From Microbacterium sp. SS28 (GTDB taxonomy: Bacteria > Actinomycetota > Actinomycetes > Actinomycetales > Microbacteriaceae): a DNA stretch of 64,000 nucleotides. The translations under genes and the position numbers were made by a program. Shown piece after piece: positions 33,961 through 43,436 of the stretch. Each line of letters opens with the position of its first letter. Position 1 is the first letter of the stretch. The notes under the pieces are model-generated. The model did not search any database, was not told the origin of the DNA, and saw only the letters and a program-made list of their open reading frames with translations. The stretch spans positions 682,001-746,000 of the forward strand of contig NZ_JAKWJP010000001.1 of assembly GCF_022761035.1 (NCBI RefSeq), in the 5' to 3' direction.

Positions 33961-35625
33961 ATGACTCCTGCAACCGCCACCCCGATGCGCACGCGCACCG
34001 GCCCCATCCCCACACAGACCCGCGAGCCGGCGATCGAGATCGCCGGGCGCCTCGGTCCCCGCTACGACGAGATCCTGACGCCGGAGGCTCTCGCATTCCT
34101 GACGGCACTCCACGATCGCTTCGGCGCACGCCGTCACGACCGGCTCGCCGACCGCATGCGGCGCCGCTTCGAGATCGGCAACGGGCACGATCCGCAGTTC
34201 CGCGACGACACCCGCCACATCCGCGAGGACGCGGAATGGAAGGTCGCCGGCGCCGGACCCGGCCTCGAAGACCGCCGCGTCGAGATCACGGGCCCGACCG
34301 ACCCGAAGATGACGATCAACGCGTTGAACTCGGGCGCGAAGGTGTGGCTCGCCGACCAGGAGGACGCGACCAGCCCGACCTGGCGCAACGTCATCGAGGG
34401 CCAGCTCAGCCTGCGCGACGCCATACGCGGTGAGCTGGAGTTCACGAGCCCCGAGGGCAAGCGCTACGAAGTCACCGCGACGGAGACCCCGACGATCGTG
34501 ATGCGCCCGCGCGGCTGGCACCTGCCCGAGCAGCACGTCCGCTTCACGGACCGCAGCGGCCGCACGATGGCCGCATCGGGCTCGTTCGTGGACTTCGGGC
34601 TGTACTTCTTCCACAACGCCGCGGCCCTCATCGACGCGGGTCGCGGCCCCTACTTCTACATCGCGAAGCTCGAGTCGAGCGAAGAGGCGAAGCTGTGGGA
34701 CGACGTCTTCAGCTTCAGCGAGTCCTACATCGGCATCCCGCACGGCACGATCCGCGCGACGGTGCTCATCGAGACGCTGCCGGCGGCGTTCGAGATGGAG
34801 GAGATCCTCTTCGAGCTGCGCGACCACTGCGCGGGCCTGAATGCGGGCCGCTGGGACTACATCTTCTCGATCATCAAGAACTACCGCGGCCGCGGGGCGC
34901 GCTTCGTGCTGCCCGACCGCAGCGAGGTCACGATGACGGTCCCCTTCATGCGCTCCTACACGGAGCTGCTCGTGCAGACGTGCCACAAGCGCGGCGCCTT
35001 CGCAATCGGCGGCATGAGCGCCTTCATCCCCAACCGCCGCGACCCCGAAGTGACGCAGCGCGCGTTCGAGAAGGTCGCCGCCGACAAGAAGCGCGAGGCG
35101 GGCGACGGGTTCGACGGGACGTGGGTCGCGCACCCCGACCTCATCCCCGTGGCCCGCGCCGAGTTCGACGCGATCCTGGGCGACCGGCCCAACCAGCTCG
35201 ACCGGCAGCGGCCCGAAGTGCAGGTGAAGGCGTCCGACCTGATCGACGTGCACATCGGGCGGCCCATCACGGCGGCGGGCGTGCACGCGAACGTGTCGGT
35301 CGCGATCCGCTACCTCGAGGCATGGCTCCGGGGCCTGGGCGCCGTCGCGATCGACAACCTGATGGAGGATGCCGCGACCGCCGAGATCTCGCGCTCGCAG
35401 GTGTGGCAGTGGATCCACCAGGACCGCGCCACCGACGACGGAACCCCGATCACGCGCGACTACGTCGGGGGTCTCATCGCTCAGGTGCTCGGCGAGGTGG
35501 AGCGCCGCGACGGCGACCGCTTCGACGACGCGGCCGAGATCTTCCGCGAGGTCGCCCTCGGCGCCGAGTTCCCCGCGTTCCTGACACTGCCGGCGTACTC
35601 GAAGTTCCTCGTCGAGACCGATTGA
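33961..35625 (+). CDS. aceB: Malate synthase A
   Basis: 554 residues, close to the 530-550 of malate synthase A. The core LADQEDATSPTWRNVIEGQLSL, the active-site VMRPRGWHLPEQHV (Arg), FYIAKLESSEEAKLWDDVF and FVLPDRSEVTMTVPFMRSYTELLV segments are present. It condenses glyoxylate with acetyl-CoA to malate. The ATG at 33961 follows AGGAAGACAGG. aceA lies 132 bases downstream, with a long palindromic repeat in between. Expression is probably controlled by the divergent RamB. Confidence 0.96.
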   Translation: MTPATATPMRTRTGPIPTQTREPAIEIAGRLGPRYDEILTPEALAFLTALHDRFGARRHDRLADRMRRRFEIGNGHDPQFRDDTRHIREDAEWKVAGAGPGLEDRRVEITGPTDPKMTINALNSGAKVWLADQEDATSPTWRNVIEGQLSLRDAIRGELEFTSPEGKRYEVTATETPTIVMRPRGWHLPEQHVRFTDRSGRTMAASGSFVDFGLYFFHNAAALIDAGRGPYFYIAKLESSEEAKLWDDVFSFSESYIGIPHGTIRATVLIETLPAAFEMEEILFELRDHCAGLNAGRWDYIFSIIKNYRGRGARFVLPDRSEVTMTVPFMRSYTELLVQTCHKRGAFAIGGMSAFIPNRRDPEVTQRAFEKVAADKKREAGDGFDGTWVAHPDLIPVARAEFDAILGDRPNQLDRQRPEVQVKASDLIDVHIGRPITAAGVHANVSVAIRYLEAWLRGLGAVAIDNLMEDAATAEISRSQVWQWIHQDRATDDGTPITRDYVGGLIAQVLGEVERRDGDRFDDAAEIFREVALGAEFPAFLTLPAYSKFLVETD

Positions 35626-35630
35626 CCACC

Positions 35631-35715
35631 GGGCGTTTCGTCTCGTCGCTTCGCTCCTCGCTCAACGACCGGATCTATGCCGGTCGTTGAGCGAGCGAAG
35701 CGAGACGAAACGCCC
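35631..35715. repeat. Long imperfect palindrome between aceB and aceA
   Basis: The left arm (35631-35672) and right arm (35680-35715) are complementary over 36 positions, with two extra triplets (TCG, CTC) in the left arm and a short loop. The right arm contains GGTCGTTGAGCGAGCGAAGC. I recall closely similar intergenic palindromes in Microbacterium genomes. It would form a strong hairpin in the aceB-aceA mRNA. Confidence 0.8.
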
Positions 35716-35757
35716 TGACCACCACCAGCATCCGCACGACATTCCGAAGGACATGAC

Positions 35758-37353
35758 ATGACCGACTACCAAGACGACATCGAAGCCATCCGGGCGCTCA
35801 AACAGCAGCACGGCTCGAGCTGGGATGCCATCGACCCCGAGTCCGCCGCCCGCCTGCGAGCGCAGAACCGGTTCAGGACAGGGCTCGAGATCGCCCAGTA
35901 CACCGCCGACATCATGCGCCGTGACATGGCCGAGTACGACGCCGACTCGTCGGTCTACACCCAGTCGCTCGGCGTCTGGCACGGCTTCATCGGGCAGCAG
36001 AAGCTCATCTCGATCAAGAAGCACCTCAAGACCACGAACAAGCGCTACCTCTACCTGTCGGGGTGGATGATCGCCGCCCTGCGTTCGGAGTTCGGTCCGC
36101 TGCCCGACCAGTCGATGCACGAGAAGACCGCGGTGCCGGCGCTCATCGAGGAGCTCTACACGTTCCTCCGTCAGGCCGACGCCCGCGAGCTCGATCTGCT
36201 GTTCACGCAGCTCGACGAGGCACGCATCGCGGGCGACGAGACCGCGGTCGAGTTCATCCAGTCGCAGATCGACACCTACGAGACCCACGTCGTGCCGATC
36301 ATCGCCGACATCGACGCGGGCTTCGGCAACCCCGAGGCCACCTACCTCCTCGCCAAGAAGATGATCGAAGCGGGCGCGTGCGCCATCCAGATCGAGAACC
36401 AGGTGTCGGACGAGAAGCAGTGCGGCCACCAGGACGGCAAGGTCACCGTTCCGCACGAGGACTTCATCGCGAAGCTCAACGCGGTGCGGTACGCGTTCCT
36501 CGAGCTCGGCATCGACAACGGCGTCATCGTGGCCCGCACCGACTCGCTCGGCGCTGGCCTCACGCAGAAGCTCGCCGTCACGCACGAGCCCGGCGACCTC
36601 GGCGACCAGTACAACGCCTTCCTCGACGCCGAGGAGATCTCGGACGCGGACCTCGGCAACGGCGATGTCGTCATCAAGCGCGACGGCAGGCTGCTGCGCC
36701 CGAAGCGCCTCGCCAGCAACCTGTACCAGTTCCGCGAGGGGACCGGTGAGGAGCGCTGCGTGCTCGACTGCATCACGGCGCTGCGCAACGGCGCCGACCT
36801 GCTGTGGATCGAGACGGAGAAGCCGCACGTCGAGCAGATCGCGGGAATGGTCGACGCGATCCGCGAGGTGATCCCGAATGCGAAGCTCGTCTACAACAAC
36901 AGCCCGTCGTTCAACTGGACCCTCAACTTCCGTCGGCAGGCCTACGACCTGCTCGTGGAGCAGGGCGAGGATGTCACGGGCTACGACCGCGGCGACCTGA
37001 TGAGCGCCGAGTACGACGACACCGAACTCGCGCAGCTCGCCGACGAGAAGATCCGCACGTTCCAACGCGACGGCTCTGCCCGCGCCGGGATCTTCCACCA
37101 CCTCATCACCCTCCCGACCTACCACACGGCCGCTCTCTCGACCGACGATCTCGCCAAGGGCTACTTCGGCGACGAAGGCATGCTCGCCTACGTCAAGGGG
37201 GTCCAGCGCCGCGAGATCCGCGAGGGCATCGCGACCGTCAAGCACCAGAACATGGCGGGCAGCGACATCGGCGACAACCACAAGGAGTACTTCGCCGGCG
37301 ATGCAGCTCTCAAGGCCGGTGGCCAGCACAACACGATGAACCAGTTCGGCTGA
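35758..37353 (+). CDS. aceA: Isocitrate lyase
   Basis: 531 residues, the longer bacterial type. The catalytic loop motif KQCGH is at 220-224, the Mg-binding region IIADIDAGFGNPEA at 181-194, and WIETEKPHVEQIAGMVDAIR and NNSPSFNWTLNF (near 380) further on. It cleaves isocitrate to succinate and glyoxylate. It is the second gene of the glyoxylate shunt operon after aceB and ends at a textbook terminator (37366-37417). Confidence 0.97.
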   Translation: MTDYQDDIEAIRALKQQHGSSWDAIDPESAARLRAQNRFRTGLEIAQYTADIMRRDMAEYDADSSVYTQSLGVWHGFIGQQKLISIKKHLKTTNKRYLYLSGWMIAALRSEFGPLPDQSMHEKTAVPALIEELYTFLRQADARELDLLFTQLDEARIAGDETAVEFIQSQIDTYETHVVPIIADIDAGFGNPEATYLLAKKMIEAGACAIQIENQVSDEKQCGHQDGKVTVPHEDFIAKLNAVRYAFLELGIDNGVIVARTDSLGAGLTQKLAVTHEPGDLGDQYNAFLDAEEISDADLGNGDVVIKRDGRLLRPKRLASNLYQFREGTGEERCVLDCITALRNGADLLWIETEKPHVEQIAGMVDAIREVIPNAKLVYNNSPSFNWTLNFRRQAYDLLVEQGEDVTGYDRGDLMSAEYDDTELAQLADEKIRTFQRDGSARAGIFHHLITLPTYHTAALSTDDLAKGYFGDEGMLAYVKGVQRREIREGIATVKHQNMAGSDIGDNHKEYFAGDAALKAGGQHNTMNQFG

Positions 37354-37365
37354 CAACGCCTGAGA

Positions 37366-37417
37366 AGAGAGTCCGGATGCCGCGCCCACGGAGGCCGCGG
37401 CATCCGGAATCTCTTTT
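37366..37417 (+). terminator. Intrinsic terminator of aceBA
   Basis: Stem TCCGGATGCCGCG (37372-37384) with CGCGGCATCCGGA (37396-37408), extended outward by AGAGA/TCTCT after one mismatch, and followed by TTT. It lies 13 bases past the aceA stop. Confidence 0.9.
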
Positions 37418-37495
37418 CTGTGCGCGTTTCGTCGACATGGTCGCTCGCCGTTCGACGCACGGGCGTAACGTCGCTCGAACGGAAAGGACAGTGCG

Positions 37496-37837
37496 ATGAA
37501 ATACCTCATGCTCGTCAAGGTCGACCCCTCCCTCGAGGAGGCCGAGAAGGACGACGAGATCATCTCGATCGAGGAATGGGTCGGCGAGACTTACGGCGGC
37601 GGCAAGGCGACCGACGGCGATCGCCTGCGCCCGCCCGAGGAGGCCAAGACTGTCCGTCGGCGGGGCGGCAAGGTCATCGTCACGGACGGGCCGTTCGCCG
37701 AGACGCACGAGTGGATCGCGGGCTACGACATCCTCGAGTGCGAGTCGCTCGAAGAGGCGATCGAGATCGCGTCGCGGCATCCGATGGCCTCGGGCGGGAT
37801 CATCGAGCTGCGCGCAGCCTGGCCGCTCGACCTCTGA
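37496..37837 (+). CDS. YciI family (DGPF domain) protein
   Basis: 113 residues with the family signature MKYLMLVK at the start and VTDGPFAETHEWIAGYDILE near 61. These small ferredoxin-fold proteins are often encoded with ECF sigma factors, but none is adjacent here. GGAAAGGAC precedes the ATG. The function is unknown. Confidence 0.85.
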   Translation: MKYLMLVKVDPSLEEAEKDDEIISIEEWVGETYGGGKATDGDRLRPPEEAKTVRRRGGKVIVTDGPFAETHEWIAGYDILECESLEEAIEIASRHPMASGGIIELRAAWPLDL

Positions 37838-37898
37838 CGCGGTCGCCGCGCCGTCCGGGTCACGGGCGGCGCGGCGCGCAGTGCGAGGGGCGGAGGAT

Positions 37899-38249
37899 TC
37901 AGACGCGCGAGGCGACGCGGGCCGTGGTCGCGGCCTCAGCCGCGGCGGACGCATGTTCGCGCGCGAGCCGCTGCGCGCGGATGCCGCTTGCGAGCACCCA
38001 GCCCAGCAGCCACGCGGCAGTCACGAGCGTGAGCACGAAGGACATCCTCAGGGCGAGCTCTTGATCGGCCATCACGAGCAGCGGGACGAGCGAGATGATG
38101 CCGCCGACGACGGTGCCGACGGCACCTGTGAGCGAGAGGCTGCATCCGCCCCACAGCCACCAGACGAGCCCGCCGGCCGCGATGAGCACGACGGAAGACA
38201 GCACCGCTCCCCACATCAACCCGTCCACGGGCCTCAGGGTACTCCTCAA
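37899..38249 (-). CDS. Small three-helix membrane protein
   Basis: About 116 residues with three hydrophobic helices (GAVLSSVVLIAAGGLVWWLW, GAVGTVVGGIISLVPLLVM, SFVLTLVTAAWLLGWVLASG) and a basic, Ala-rich C-terminal tail. I do not recognise a family. The longest start is TTG 38249, overlapping the response regulator stop as TTGA; GTG 38228 is an alternative. The overlap suggests it belongs to the two-component operon. Confidence 0.6.
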   Translation of the reverse strand: MRSTLRPVDGLMWGAVLSSVVLIAAGGLVWWLWGGCSLSLTGAVGTVVGGIISLVPLLVMADQELALRMSFVLTLVTAAWLLGWVLASGIRAQRLAREHASAAAEAATTARVASRV

Positions 38250-38878
38250 TCCAGCAGACCGCGCTCCCTCGCGATCGTGACGGCGTGTGTGCGGTCGGCG
38301 ACGCCGAGCTTGTCGAACGCCTTGAGCAGGTGCGTCTTGACGGTCGCCTCGCCGATCGCGAGCGCCGCCGCGACCTGCTTGTTGCTGTGTCCCGTCGCCA
38401 CGAGGCGCAGGACGTCCCTCTCGCGCGCTGTGAGCACCGACTCGGGCTCGGGGCGTCGCATCCGCTCGACGAGCCGAACGGCGACCTGCGGCGAGAGCGC
38501 CGACTGGCCCGCCGCGACCGAGCGGATGCCCGCGACGATCTCGGCCTGCGGCGCGGCTTTGAGGAGGTAGCCGGCGGCGCCGGCCTCGATCGCGGCGAGG
38601 ATCTGGTCGTCCGTCTCGTACGTCGTGAGGATGAGCACGCGGGGCGCGGGCTCCCCCGCCTCGCCCGCGACGATGCGCGCCGTCGCCGTGACACCGTCGG
38701 TGCGCGGCATGCGCAGGTCCATGAGCACGACATCGGGATGCGTCGCCGCGGCGAGGCGCACGGCGTCGTCGCCGTCGGCTGCCTCGCCGACGACCTCGAA
38801 CCCAGGCTCGTCCGAGAGCAGCCCCACGAGCCCCGTGCGCACGACGGGGTGGTCGTCGGCGATCACGAGGCGGATCAT
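38246..38878 (-). CDS. NarL/LuxR-type response regulator
   Basis: 210 residues. The receiver domain has the acidic pair D8/D9, phospho-acceptor D54 (VVLMDLRMP) and the Lys near 107 (GYLLKAAP); the C-terminal LuxR helix-turn-helix is LTARERDVLRLVATGHSNKQVAAAL. The start overlaps the sensor kinase stop (ATGA at 38875-38878). It probably regulates the ABC transporter genes upstream in the same operon or nearby. Confidence 0.95.
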   Translation of the reverse strand: MIRLVIADDHPVVRTGLVGLLSDEPGFEVVGEAADGDDAVRLAAATHPDVVLMDLRMPRTDGVTATARIVAGEAGEPAPRVLILTTYETDDQILAAIEAGAAGYLLKAAPQAEIVAGIRSVAAGQSALSPQVAVRLVERMRRPEPESVLTARERDVLRLVATGHSNKQVAAALAIGEATVKTHLLKAFDKLGVADRTHAVTIARERGLLD

Positions 38879-40062
38879 CGGGCCTCCTCCGCGGTGACCG
38901 CCGCCTGCGGGAGGCGCACGCGCAGGCTCGTGCCGCCGCCTTCGCGGGAGATCACCTCGAACGTGCCGCCGGCGAGCGCCACGCGGTCGCGCATGCCGTC
39001 GAGCCCGAAGCCCGAGCGGGCGGCCTCCACGTCGAACCCCCGGCCGTCGTCGCGCACCTCCACGAGCGTCGCACCTTCGGTCGACTGCACGCGCACCGTG
39101 ACGCGCTTCGCATCCGCGTGCCGGCGCACATTGGAGAGCGCCTCCTGGAGGCAGCGCAGCAGCACGACCTGCGCTTCGCGGTCGAGGGGCGCGGAGTCGT
39201 CGAGGTCGAGCTCGACCACGATCGCGAGCCCCGCCTCGGCGCGGAACCGCTCCGCCAGCCGGTCGAGCGCCGCCGCGAAGACGAGGTCGGAAGGCACTGC
39301 GGCCGTGCGGGCGACGAGCGCGCGCGATTCGGCGAGCGCTTCGCGCGCGACCGCCTCTACCGTCGCGATCGTCGCGGCCGCGGCATCCGTGCTCCCCTCT
39401 CGCGACTGCCGTCCGGCGCGCTCGGCGAGGATCACGAGTCCCGCGAGCGTCTGCGCGAGCGTGTCGTGGATGTCGCGGGCGAGGCGCTCGCGCTCCTGTG
39501 TCGCGCCCCGGTCGAGGCTCAGTGCCTCGACCTGCGCCTGCGCCTGCGTGAGCTCTGCGACCAGCAGCCCGCGCTCCTCGCCGTACTCCGCGATGCTCGT
39601 GATCCACAGCCCGAGCGCGATCGCGAACGCGACCGAGAACCCCGCCGTCGTGAGTGCCGAGATGAGCGACTCGACGGTGAGTCCCGTGCCGATGAGGTAG
39701 CCCACGAACACGGCGCAGGCGATCCCGACCGACGCGATGATCGCCTGGCGACGGTTCGCCGTGATGACCCACGCGAGCGGGTAGGCCACGACCTGGAGCA
39801 TCGAGAGGAAGGGCCCCGCCGCCACCCCGATCACGATCGAGACGAACGCGATGGCGAGGAAGACGGGCACGCGCCACGTGGGCGGCGCGGGGCCGATCTC
39901 GGGGCGGGCGAAGACGGCGTAGCCGATGACGAACAGGCCGAGGGCCGCGAGGACGACGAGGCGCGCAGCCTGTTCGGCGGGGCCGAAGCCGAGGAACGAG
40001 AACACGGCGATCGCGAGGATCGCGCCGATGACCGCGACATCCCACCAGCGGCGGTTGAGCAT
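38875..40062 (-). CDS. Sensor histidine kinase (HisKA_3 type)
   Basis: 395 residues. About six membrane helices fill residues 8-155, then a coiled coil, then the dimerisation/phosphoacceptor segment RERLARDIHDTLAQTLAGL with H199, and an HATPase domain with NVRRHADAK and DDGRGFD. It phosphorylates the overlapping response regulator. The ATG at 40062 has GAGGAAG upstream; an ATG at 40083 would start before that site. It follows the ABC-2 permease gene by 31 bases, and such kinase-regulator pairs often control the drug-efflux transporter encoded beside them. Confidence 0.92.
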   Translation of the reverse strand: MLNRRWWDVAVIGAILAIAVFSFLGFGPAEQAARLVVLAALGLFVIGYAVFARPEIGPAPPTWRVPVFLAIAFVSIVIGVAAGPFLSMLQVVAYPLAWVITANRRQAIIASVGIACAVFVGYLIGTGLTVESLISALTTAGFSVAFAIALGLWITSIAEYGEERGLLVAELTQAQAQVEALSLDRGATQERERLARDIHDTLAQTLAGLVILAERAGRQSREGSTDAAAATIATVEAVAREALAESRALVARTAAVPSDLVFAAALDRLAERFRAEAGLAIVVELDLDDSAPLDREAQVVLLRCLQEALSNVRRHADAKRVTVRVQSTEGATLVEVRDDGRGFDVEAARSGFGLDGMRDRVALAGGTFEVISREGGGTSLRVRLPQAAVTAEEAR

Positions 40063-40093
40063 CCCGCTTCCTCTTCCCTGCATGCCTCGAACG

Positions 40094-40939
40094 CTACGCG
40101 TCGCGGCGGATCCAGCGGAAGGTCAGCCGCGAGAGGACGAGTCCGACGACGAGCCACACGAGCAGCGCGATCGCGACGCCCGCGAGGTTCCACTCGCCGT
40201 TCTGCTCGAGCGCCGCGTAGTCGTCCGGGAGGAAGACGTACCGCATCCCCTGAGCCATCCACTTGAGCGGGAAGAGGCTCGCGAAGTCCTGGAGCCATTC
40301 CGGCAGCTGGTAGAAGAACAGGTAGACGCCCGAGATGAACTGCAGCACGAGGGCGATCGGCACGACGACGGCCGTGGCGCTCTTGGCGGTGCGCGGCACC
40401 GACGACAGCGCGACGCCGAGCAGCGCGGAGCCCGTGATGCCCAGCAGGAACACCCACGCGAACACCGCCCACTTGGCGGGGTCGGACGGCAGTTCCGCGC
40501 CGAGCGCGACGACGGCGAAGACGAGCAGCAGCGCCGCCTGCAGCGACCCCGTCACGGCGACCTGCCCGATCTTGCCGAGGAAGTACGAGACGGGCGACAG
40601 CGGCGTGCCGCCGAGCCGCTTGAGCGTGCCCTCCGACCGCTCGACGGCGATGTCCATCGCGAGGTTCTGGAAGCCCGAGAGCAGCAGGCCCGCGGCGAGC
40701 ATCCCCGGCAGGTAGAGCTCGGCGACCGAGATGGGCGGGACGCCGGGCGTCGGCTGGAAGTCGCCGTCCGAGCCGAAGACGACGCTGAACAGGCCCAGCA
40801 TCGCGATCGGGAAGAGGAACGTGAAGAACAGCGTGTCGCCCGAGCGCGCGTACTGCACGAGCTCGAAGCGCGTGCGCCACCAGCCGAGCGCGATGGGGTT
40901 CTTGACGGCGCGGCGGCCGCGCTCGATCGTGACGCTCAT
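40094..40939 (-). CDS. ABC-2 type transporter permease
   Basis: 281 residues with about six membrane helices. The N-terminus FELVQYARSGDTLFFTFLFP is the ABC-2 amphipathic entry, and ERSEGTLKRLGGTPLSPVSY is the conserved loop before helix 3. Start overlaps the ATPase stop (ATGA at 40936-40939). With the ATPase it forms an exporter of the DrrAB/antibiotic-resistance type. The substrate is unknown. Confidence 0.9.
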   Translation of the reverse strand: MSVTIERGRRAVKNPIALGWWRTRFELVQYARSGDTLFFTFLFPIAMLGLFSVVFGSDGDFQPTPGVPPISVAELYLPGMLAAGLLLSGFQNLAMDIAVERSEGTLKRLGGTPLSPVSYFLGKIGQVAVTGSLQAALLLVFAVVALGAELPSDPAKWAVFAWVFLLGITGSALLGVALSSVPRTAKSATAVVVPIALVLQFISGVYLFFYQLPEWLQDFASLFPLKWMAQGMRYVFLPDDYAALEQNGEWNLAGVAIALLVWLVVGLVLSRLTFRWIRRDA

Positions 40940-41847
40940 CGGGCCGGCTCCGGGGCGACGTCCTCGTCCGCTTCGAGCTGCGGTTCGGTGACGGATGCCG
41001 CGGAGTGGGCCTCCTCGACGAGCTCGAGGTACACGTCCTCGAGGCTGGGCCGCACGATCTCGAGGCCCGCGGGAGCGCCCCCGAGACGGGCGGCGAGCGC
41101 CGTCGCATAGTCGAACGGATCGCGCGAGCGCGCCTCCCGGACGACCCCGTCTTCGGTCCACCGCACGATCGGGATGCGGGCCTCGTCGCCGCCGATCTCA
41201 TCGACGGCGCCGATCGCCTGCAGCCTGCCGTTCGCGATGACGGCGACCCGGTCGGCGAGCTGCGCCGCCTCGTCGAGATAGTGCGTCGTGAGCAGGATCG
41301 TCGTGCCCTCCTCCTGGAGGCGGCGGATGAGCTCCCAGAACTCGCGCCGCGCGTGCGGGTCGAAGCCCGTCGTCGGCTCGTCGAGGAAGAGCAGTTCGGG
41401 CCCGCCGATGATGCCGAGCGCGACATCCACTCGACGCTGCTGGCCGCCCGAGAGCCGTGAGATGCGCGTCTTCGCCTGCTGCTCGAGGCCGACGGCAGCG
41501 ATGACCTCGTCGACGTCGCGGGGGCGCGGGTAGAAGCCGGCGAACTGGCGAAGCTGCTCGCGCACCGTCACGAGCCCGCCCTGTCCGGTCGACTGGAGCA
41601 CGATGCCGATCCGCGCCTTCCAGTCCAGGCCCGCCGCGCCGGGGTCCTCACCGAGGACGACGACCTCGCCTCCCGTGCGGCGGCGATACCCCTCGAGGAT
41701 CTCGACGGTCGTGGACTTCCCCGCGCCGTTCGGGCCGAGCAGCGCGAAGGTCTCGCCCCGCGCGATGTCGAACGAGACGCCGTCCACGACCGAGCGGGGG
41801 CCGTAGGTCTTGCGCAGGTTCCGCACCCGCACGGCATTGGTTTGCAT
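40936..41847 (-). CDS. ABC transporter ATP-binding protein (DrrA type)
   Basis: 303 residues. Walker [10 protein letters not shown] (38-46), the signature LSGGQQRR, Walker [14 protein letters not shown] and the H-loop TTHYLDEA are all intact, followed by a C-terminal DrrA-like extension of about 80 residues. The ATG at 41847 has GGTGGAAG upstream. First gene of a four- or five-gene minus-strand operon (ATPase, permease, kinase, regulator, small membrane protein). Diverges from the aspartate aminotransferase gene. Confidence 0.93.
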   Translation of the reverse strand: MQTNAVRVRNLRKTYGPRSVVDGVSFDIARGETFALLGPNGAGKSTTVEILEGYRRRTGGEVVVLGEDPGAAGLDWKARIGIVLQSTGQGGLVTVREQLRQFAGFYPRPRDVDEVIAAVGLEQQAKTRISRLSGGQQRRVDVALGIIGGPELLFLDEPTTGFDPHARREFWELIRRLQEEGTTILLTTHYLDEAAQLADRVAVIANGRLQAIGAVDEIGGDEARIPIVRWTEDGVVREARSRDPFDYATALAARLGGAPAGLEIVRPSLEDVYLELVEEAHSAASVTEPQLEADEDVAPEPAR

Positions 41848-41956
41848 GCTTCCACCCTGCCGTGGGCGGCGCGGGGGCACAGCATCCGTCCGTCGTACCG
41901 GCCATCCGCCATTCGGTGGACCCCGCAACGACCATGGAAGGCACAGCCCGCACCGG

Positions 41957-41962
41957 TACGCT
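41957..41962 (+). promoter_or_regulatory. -10 box of the aspartate aminotransferase gene
   Basis: TACGCT seven bases before GTG 41970; leaderless arrangement. The -35 is not clear. Confidence 0.5.
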
Positions 41963-41969
41963 CGAAACC

Positions 41970-43172
41970 GTGACCGAACGCGCTCCCCTGTCCCGCAAGC
42001 TGTCCGCCATCGCCGAGTCCGCGACCCTCAAGGTCGATGCCAAGGCCAAGGCGCTCCAGGCCGCAGGTCGTCCCGTCATCAGCTACGCCGCCGGCGAGCC
42101 CGACTTCTCGACTCCGCAGTTCATCGTGGATGCCGCGATCGAGGCCCTCCACGACCCCGCGAACTACCGCTACACGCCCGCCGTGGGCCTCCCCGTGCTG
42201 CGCGAGGCGATCGCCGCCAAGACGCTGCACGACTCGGGCCTCGAGGTCTCGCCGTCGCAGGTCGTCGTCACGAACGGCGGCAAGCAGGCCGTCTACCAGG
42301 CCTTCCAGGCGGTCGTGAACCCCGGTGACGAGGTTCTGCTGCCCGCCCCGTACTGGACGACGTACCCCGAAGCGATCGCGCTCGCCGACGGCATCCCGGT
42401 CGAGGTGTTCGCGGGCGCCGACCAGGACTACAAGGTGACCGTCGAGCAGCTCGAAGCCGCGCGCACCCCGCGCACGACGGCGCTCGTCTTCGTGTCGCCC
42501 TCCAACCCGACCGGCTCGGTGTACTCGCCCGAAGAGACGAAGGCGGTCGGCGAGTGGGCCGTCGAGCACGGCATCTGGATCATCTCGGACGAGATCTACC
42601 AGAACCTCGTCTACGAAGGCACGCGCGCCGTCTCGATCGTCGAGGCGGTCCCGGATGCCGCATCCCAGACGATCCTCGTCAACGGCGTCGCCAAGACCTA
42701 CGCCATGACGGGTTGGCGCCTGGGCTGGATGGTCGGCCCCGCCGACGCCATCAAGCTCGCAGCCAACCTGCAGTCTCACCTCAGCTCGAACGTCAACAAC
42801 GTCGCGCAGCGCGCAGCGCTCGCCGCGCTGACCGGCCCGCAGACGGAGGCCGAGGAGTTCCGCCTCGCGTTCGACCGGCGCCGCAAGCTCATCGTGTCGG
42901 AGCTCGGCAAGATCGAGGGCGTGACCGTGCCCAACCCGCTCGGGGCGTTCTACGCGTACCCCGACGTGCGCGGCCTGCTCGGTCGCGAGTGGCGCGGCAA
43001 GCGCATCGAGACGTCGCTCGAGCTCGCCGACCTCATCCTCGAAGAGGCCGAGGTCGCGGTCGTGCCGGGCGAGGCCTTCGGCCCCTCCGGCTATCTGCGT
43101 CTCTCGTACGCCCTCGGCGACGAGGCACTCCTCGAGGGCGTGCAGCGCATGCAGGAGCTCTTCGCGTCCTGA
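41970..43172 (+). CDS. aspC: Aspartate aminotransferase (class I/II PLP)
   Basis: 400 residues. [33 protein letters not shown] and the PLP Lys in [17 protein letters not shown] (near 245) mark a subgroup Ib aspartate/prephenate aminotransferase. It exchanges amino groups between aspartate and 2-oxoglutarate, supplying amino acid synthesis. The frame is open upstream to 41862, but the leaderless GTG gives the family N-terminus [21 protein letters not shown] repeat array starts nine bases after its stop. Confidence 0.93.
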   Translation: MTERAPLSRKLSAIAESATLKVDAKAKALQAAGRPVISYAAGEPDFSTPQFIVDAAIEALHDPANYRYTPAVGLPVLREAIAAKTLHDSGLEVSPSQVVVTNGGKQAVYQAFQAVVNPGDEVLLPAPYWTTYPEAIALADGIPVEVFAGADQDYKVTVEQLEAARTPRTTALVFVSPSNPTGSVYSPEETKAVGEWAVEHGIWIISDEIYQNLVYEGTRAVSIVEAVPDAASQTILVNGVAKTYAMTGWRLGWMVGPADAIKLAANLQSHLSSNVNNVAQRAALAALTGPQTEAEEFRLAFDRRRKLIVSELGKIEGVTVPNPLGAFYAYPDVRGLLGREWRGKRIETSLELADLILEEAEVAVVPGEAFGPSGYLRLSYALGDEALLEGVQRMQELFAS

Positions 43173-43180
43173 CGCGGCCC

Positions 43181-43320
43181 GCGCCGATTCTGGCCACTCG
43201 CCATAAAGTGCGACCTCAACCCGCGCATTTCGGCGACTCGCCGGAACTCGCTGGGCTGCGCATTCTGGCGAGTCGCCACGAAGAGCTGCCTGCACCTGCG
43301 CATTTCGGCGACTCGCCGGA
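43181..43320. repeat. Upstream array of palindrome-bearing ~41-bp repeats
   Basis: Four diverged units start at 43181, 43223, 43258 and 43298. Each begins GCGC[C/A] followed by TTCTGG or TTTCGG and carries a palindrome around GGCGACTCGCC (variants GGCGAGTCGCC, GGCCACTCGCC). Units two and four are identical over 23 bases. The same family recurs at 44391-44706, on the other side of the DUF559 gene. Confidence 0.8.
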
Positions 43321-43436
43321 ATGCGCCGGGCTTGGGAGCGGCATCCGGTCCTCCACAACAGGGCTGGCCGGAACGGTGTCCACGAGTCCCGTCGGCAGGC
43401 ATATGCGCGCTCGGATCCGCATGAGACTCGACGGTC

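Noticed and set aside
38246-40045. A 599-codon frame that would fuse the sensor kinase region to the response regulator
   Set aside because: Upstream of 38878 that frame is out of register with the kinase; the real genes are two, joined by an ATGA overlap, so this is not a hybrid kinase.
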